Assembly: GCA_023213395.1 (NCBI GenBank)
Contig: CM041465.1
Location: 112,661,741 to 112,725,740 of the forward strand
Direction: 5' to 3'
From: Cycas panzhihuaensis
Lineage: Eukaryota; Cycadophyta
Length of the DNA: 64,000 nucleotides
Made by a program: the position numbers and the translations under genes. The notes beneath the pieces are model-generated. The model ran no database searches and was not told the DNA's origin. It saw only the letters and a list, made by a program, of their open reading frames with translations. Below, piece after piece: positions 59,723-64,000 of this stretch. How positions within the stretch are numbered: the first letter of the stretch is position 1; every line of letters starts with the position of its first letter.

Positions 59723-60116
59723 ATTATTATATTCAGGTGCTTCACACCACATGTGTCCACACAAGAGTTGGTTTTCATTATATCAACCTCTTAATAGTGG
59801 TGATGTGCTTATAGGAAATGAAGTTTCCTATAAAATAGTAGGTATTGGTAGCATCAAAATTAAAATGTTTGATGGTGTACTAAGAATATTAACTGAAGTT
59901 AGACATGTACCTGATCTAAAGAGGAATCTTATTTCCTTTGGTGAATTAGATTCTTATGGTTATAAGTACATAAGTCATGAAAGAGTCTTGAAGGTATCAA
60001 AGGGTGCCTTGGTTATTATGAAAGCCTTAAAGAAAGAAAACCTTTATATTTTGGTGGAAAGTACAGATGTCAGCCATGTAGCTATAGTATTAAAGACTAT
60101 AGAAGATCCATCTTAG
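59723..60116 (+). pseudogene. Copia-1 protease
   Basis: Resumes Copia-1 after the insertion. The catalytic triplet region reads YSGASHHMCP, so the catalytic Asp (DSGA in the family) is Tyr. GIGSIKIK and VPDLKRNLISFGEL, typical of the copia protease to pre-integrase region, follow in frame to a TAG at 60116. Frame and target duplication agree with the gag side at 28252. Confidence 0.82.
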
Positions 60117-61190
60117 TTATGGCATCAGAGAATTGGGTATATGAGTGAGAGAGGATTTAAGGTATTTATGAATTATAAGTTACTTCCTAACTTGTACCTT
60201 TTAGATTTAACTTTTTGTAAACATTATATTTTTAGAAAGCAATATAGACTTAGGTTTAAAGTAGTGAGTCACACTAGTAAAGGTGTTCTAGATTATATAC
60301 GTTTAGATGTTCAAGGACTAGCCCCTATAATATCTTATAGAGGATCATTGTACTTTGCCACATTTATAGATGATTACTCTAGAAATCTATGGGTCTATTT
60401 TTTGAAAAGGAAATCTAAAGTTTATGGTGTCTTTAAGCAGTTTAAGGCTCTAGTAAAGAAGAGCATTAGTAGGTCAATCAAATGTTTAAGAACTAATAAT
60501 AGAGATGAGTTCAACTCTTTAGAGTTTAAGAACTATCATAGAGAAGTTGGGATCAAAAGGCATAAGACCACTGGCTATACTCTACAGTACAATGGCATAA
60601 CCGAGTGCATGAATAGGACACTCTTGGAAAGAGTGAGAAGGATGCTGAGTAATGTAGGAGTGGAGCAGGGCTTATGGGGCAAACGTTATTTAGATAGCTT
60701 GTTATTTAGTAAATATATCACCATCACTTGTAATAGACTATACGATTCTTGAAGAGGTATAGACTAGACATCCATACGACTATCCAAATTTGAAAGTATT
60801 TGGTTATGATATTTATGTCTTGGCTAATAAAAGTCAACATTCAAAGTTAGACTCAAAATCTAAGAGATGTATCTTTGTTGGTCATGGTATAGAGATGGTG
60901 TGAAGGGATATAGGTTATGGGATCCTACTACCCATAAAATCACTATTAATGGAGATGTTGTGTTTGATAAATCTCCCTTTCTAAAACTAGATAGTAAAGA
61001 AGTTGAAGTGAAACATGAACAAAATGCTAAATGTCAATAGGTCAAGCTTAAAACCCAACGATCTTTAAAAACGTGAATGCAAGAAGAGCTTTTTGAAGAT
61101 GAATCTGCAATAGATTTATAGGAGTATATGGATACTCCTCCACCAACTATTAGAAGATCTATATGAGTCAGTCATCTACTTGATAGGTAC
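60117..61190 (+). pseudogene. Copia-1 pre-integrase and integrase
   Basis: Open from 60141 to 60752. A GAG-pre-integrase finger remnant (LTFCKHYIF) precedes the integrase core: LDVQGLAPI (first Asp kept), ATFIDDYSRNLWVYFLKRKS, CLRTNNRDEFNS near 60485-60515 (second catalytic Asp now Asn), and YNGITECMNRTLLERVR (Glu kept). Frameshift and stop follow at 60752; the C-terminal part with VFGYDIYVL-type sequence runs on to about 61050, then a variable linker. Confidence 0.82.
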
Positions 61191-62270
61191 AACCTTTTTA
61201 TTTTTATTGCTTTAATTTCTAACGATATTGATCCTACATACTATCAAGAAGTGGTAGATGATATCTATAACAAGAAGTAGAAGAGGTATTTGTAGGAAGA
61301 GATAAATGCTTTAAAGAAAAATAATTTATAGGACTTAGTAGAATTTCAACATGGTAAGAAGACTATTGGTTATAGGTAGGTTTTCAAGAAAAAAATAGAT
61401 GTTGATACAAAGGTTGATAAATATAGGATAAGACTAGGGGCTAAAGGCTTTGCGGAGAAAGTAGATATTGATTTTCATAAGATCTTTTTACCAATTATTA
61501 AACTTGTTTTAATTTAGGTCTTATTAGCATTGGTATATTCTCTTGATTTAGAGTTAGAGCAATGAGATATAAAAGTAACTTTTCTGCATAGAGATTTAGA
61601 TGAGGAGATCTATATGGTTCAACCAGAAGGGTTTATATAGGATGGTAGGAAAAGACTTATTTGTAGGCTCAGAAAATCATTATATGGCTTAAAGAAATCA
61701 CCCAGGAAATGGTACAAGAAGTTTAATTCCTTCATGGAGAGACAAAATTTCAAAAGAAGCAAGTATGATTATTATGTTTACTTTAAATTCTTAGATAATA
61801 TCTTATTTATTATCTTGGTATTATATGTAGATGACATTTTCGTTGTAAGCAAGAGTATGGAAGAAATCAACAAGTTAAGGGCTTAATTCACTAGGACTTT
61901 TGAAATGAAGGATCTAAGAGCTATAAAACAAATCTTAGGTATGGAGATATATAGAGAAAAGAAAAATGGTAAGGTATGGTTATCATAGTAGAATTATATG
62001 GAGAAGGTGCTAACTAGATTTGGCATGACAAATATGAAACTAATGAGTATCCTATCTGTTTCCCATTTTAAGCTTTCTTCAAGTATGAGTCCTAGTAATG
62101 AAGAAGAAAATCATTATGTCTCATGTACCTTATGTTAGTGTAGTACAAAATTTAATGTATGCCATGGTATATACAAGACTTAACATTTCACATGCAATCA
62201 GTGTAGTTAATAGGTTTGTGGCAAATCTAGGAAAGAAATATTGGGAAATAGTGAAATAGGTGTTTTGATA
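61191..62270 (+). pseudogene. Copia-1 reverse transcriptase
   Basis: Contains EINALKKNNL, KRLICRLRKSLYGLKKSPRKWY and the intact catalytic box LYVDDIFVV (61821-61847). KQILGMEIYREKKNGKVW and the MAM(T)..KL segments follow. In-frame stops (TAG/TGA) number more than ten. It matches the relict at 4300-5150 on the minus strand. Confidence 0.82.
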
Positions 62271-62816
62271 TTTAAGAGGCATAAGTGACTATTATGTCAC
62301 CTTTGGTGGTACAAATAATCAAGTTTATGGATATGTTGATTTAGACATTGTAGGAGATTTAGATAAAAGAAGGTCTACTTCAAGTTATGTGTTTACTCTT
62401 ACAAATAGCCTGGTTAGTTAGATGTCAAAATTATAGAGTACAGTTGTATTATCGACTACAAAAGTAGAATATATTGTTATATCACATGATTGTAAGGAAG
62501 CAATATAGTTGCATGGTCTATTGGTTGAGCTTAGAAGAAAATAGGAAAGATAAAGGTATTTTGTGATAGTCAAAGTACCATTTACATAACAAAGAATCTA
62601 TCTTATCATAGTAGGACAAAGCATATTACTCTTAAGTACTATTTTATTAGATAGGTTATAGAAGTAAATGGAGTGATACTTGAGAACGTTAATATAAAAT
62701 AGAATTATACTAACATATTCATAAAACCAGTACTATTAGAGAAGTTTAAATGGTACTTGACTTTTCCTTATTTACAAACAATGTGATAAATGGTCCAAGA
62801 AAGGTATCAGGTAAAT
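62271..62816 (+). pseudogene. Copia-1 RNase H
   Basis: Reads YGYVDLDIVGDLDKRRSTSS (first Asp), VVLSTTKVEYIVIS (Glu) and further degraded sequence to the polypurine tract. Several stops replace Gln and Trp codons. Confidence 0.75.
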
Positions 62817-62834
62817 TGTTGTCAAGGTGGAGAT
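62817..62834 (+). other. Copia-1 polypurine tract
   Basis: TTGTCAAGGTGGAGA region directly before the 3' LTR. The same sequence flanks the relict LTR at 3559. Confidence 0.85.
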
Positions 62835-63492
62835 TATTAGATAATATGACAACAATATTTTAGAGACAAAAATTTTAACAAGTTAGCAGTACAATTTCCT
62901 CCCTAAACTTTTGTGGGGGGATCCAAGGATGGTGGGAGCTCCCCTTGGCTAGGGGGTATGAGGGATGTTGGAACCCCCCCATAAAGAGGGGGTTCGAGGG
63001 TAATAGCCCCTGACCCAAAAAGGTAGTACTGTAAAACTTACTAAACTTTAAAGAGAATTAGGGTCATTTATTTAAAATACCCTAGATTTGATGGTCAAGA
63101 TTTGTGCCTTATATGACTCTCTCATATAGCCCAATTTAGGGTATTTTTTTGTTATGTTGATGGTATTCAATGTATTGGATGTACTATATTAAAAAGAGGT
63201 GACTGGTTATTATTATTATGAATATTCTGGTACAAATTATGTATATTTCTCCATTCTTAGATAATAAAGATTGATACATTTTTTGTATGAATGTTTCCTT
63301 AACATATTACTAGGGTTTTACCATGTTATATCTAGTGTATATGTGATGGTTTGGATTTCTAATTTATTTATTATATTATCTTTAGTTTAAGAACTTGCAT
63401 GTAAAATTTAAGTTTTAATTCCTGTAACTAATTATAAAATAGTTTAGATCTTGGTGGTGGTTTCTGGTTATTAGGACCTAGTTATCTCAATA
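62835..63492 (+). repeat. Copia-1 3' LTR
   Basis: 658 bp, starts TATTAG (G of TG lost to A), ends TCAATA; contains the hairpin 62971-62995. Followed by GTTGA, the right target copy. Confidence 0.92.
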
Positions 63493-63768
63493 GTTGATAT
63501 AGGCTAAGAGTTAGGTTACCCCATCAAAGAGTATTATAGTGTAATAGAGGAGACAACTTCCACCATATATAGAGTTAACCCATGGATATACTTGAGGCAT
63601 AGAAGAGAGGGTAGAGCTAGGAGAGCAAGGCAGATGTCACCAGAGCTCATAGAGATGAGCATGTTTTGCATATAGAGAGGTGATAAGAGGGAGGTATAAG
63701 GCTTATTATTAGCCTCAAATGTTGTATCATGAATCACATGGTGACAGATGTATCACATTTTAACCATG

Positions 63769-63799
<31 letters not shown>

Positions 63800-64000
63800 G
63801 TTGCATATTGATCGTTTCATTATATTTGTGTAAGATATATAATTAAATAATTATCTCTTGACTCAATCCCCTCTTTATTCCCTTTTGATATACTATGAAT
63901 GATATACATCCATCAATATAAGATTCCATAAAAGTATATACTGATTTTCTTTTATCTTTTATCATTTAATATATTATTTTAGATCTTTTTATTAATATTT
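63493..64000. other. Right flank of the nest
   Basis: About 63540-63720 can be read on the plus strand as an Arg/Glu-rich decayed frame (YLRHRREGRARRARQMSPEL), possibly the continuation of PMD-like gene C cut at 26657. The rest is AT-rich with a dinucleotide run. Confidence 0.35.
63773..63799. repeat. (AT)n microsatellite
   Basis: 27 bases of uninterrupted TA/AT alternation. Confidence 0.95.

Larger units (their letters stand above)
26658..63492 (+). mobile_element. Copia-1, Ty1/copia element split by gypsy A
   Basis: The 5' LTR 26658-27315 and 3' LTR 62835-63492 are each 658 bp. Flanking pentamers are ATTAA (26653-26657) and GTTGA (63493-63497), two G-to-A differences. The internal region is split at 28252/59723 by element A. 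Without A and one 5-bp duplication the element is about 5.36 kb, a normal size for the superfamily, and the gag-side and protease-side frames meet in register. A truncated sister copy is at 2910-5668. All coding parts are interrupted by stops. Confidence 0.92.

Noticed and set aside
63773-63799. The TA run as a TATA promoter.
   Set aside because: A 27-base dinucleotide run is a microsatellite; no gene start follows.
1-64000. CRISPR arrays, tRNA or rRNA genes, bacterial-type operons.
   Set aside because: No regular spacer-repeat arrays, tRNA box A/B pairs or rRNA cores were recognised; the tRNA-like words present are retroelement primer-binding sites.

Overview
The window is intergenic chromatin from a plant nuclear genome, most likely a seed plant with a large, transposon-filled genome. 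The evidence is plant-type Ty1/copia and Tat-like Ty3/gypsy LTR retrotransposons, initiator-Met-type primer sites, 5-bp target duplications, spliceosomal introns and plant-mobile-domain-like (PMD) reading frames. I see no intact host gene, rRNA, tRNA or CRISPR. Species cannot be decided from the sequence.

Layout. 1-26.6 kb is very AT-rich and old: four copies or part-copies of an unclassified ~2.8-kb repeat ('R') in both orientations, two truncated copia relicts on the minus strand (2910-5668 and about 12280-14450), one complete copia on the minus strand (15714-23217, 312-bp LTRs, TSD CTTTG/CTTTA) sitting inside an R copy, and a decayed PMD-like gene (about 24600-26290, plus strand). 26658-63492 is a three-level nest. 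The outer copia ('Copia-1', plus strand, 658-bp LTRs, TSD ATTAA/GTTGA) is split at 28252/59723 by gypsy element A (28253-59722, minus strand, TSD GTTAT/ATTAT). The left LTR of A is itself split by gypsy element B of the same family (30584-47418, minus strand, TSD CGGTG/TGGTG). 63493-64000 is the right flank of the nest.

Gypsy B runs in its own direction (high to low coordinates): 5' LTR, PBS, gag, protease, RT, RNase H, integrase, then a gene on the OPPOSITE strand (TATA box, PMD-like exon, ~109-bp intron, coiled-coil exon), then a second RNase H in sense orientation, PPT, 3' LTR. Element A has the same plan but lacks about 2.5 kb covering the RT core, RNase H and integrase, so it looks non-autonomous. 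In both copies the antisense gene keeps a GT-AG intron whose removal preserves the frame. An intron on the antisense strand would not be spliced out of the sense genomic RNA and so could survive retrotransposition. This is the most interesting system in the window. A third, older PMD-like module at 24.6-26.3 kb has a similarly placed TATA box and a GTAAGT...CAG leader intron.

All reading frames are decayed, mostly by C-to-T / G-to-A changes: in-frame TAG/TAA/TGA stops, and catalytic Asp codons turned to Asn in several elements. The nested gypsy DNA is visibly richer in G+C than the flanks. Boundaries marked with 'about' are by-eye estimates; LTR ends and TSDs were read base by base.
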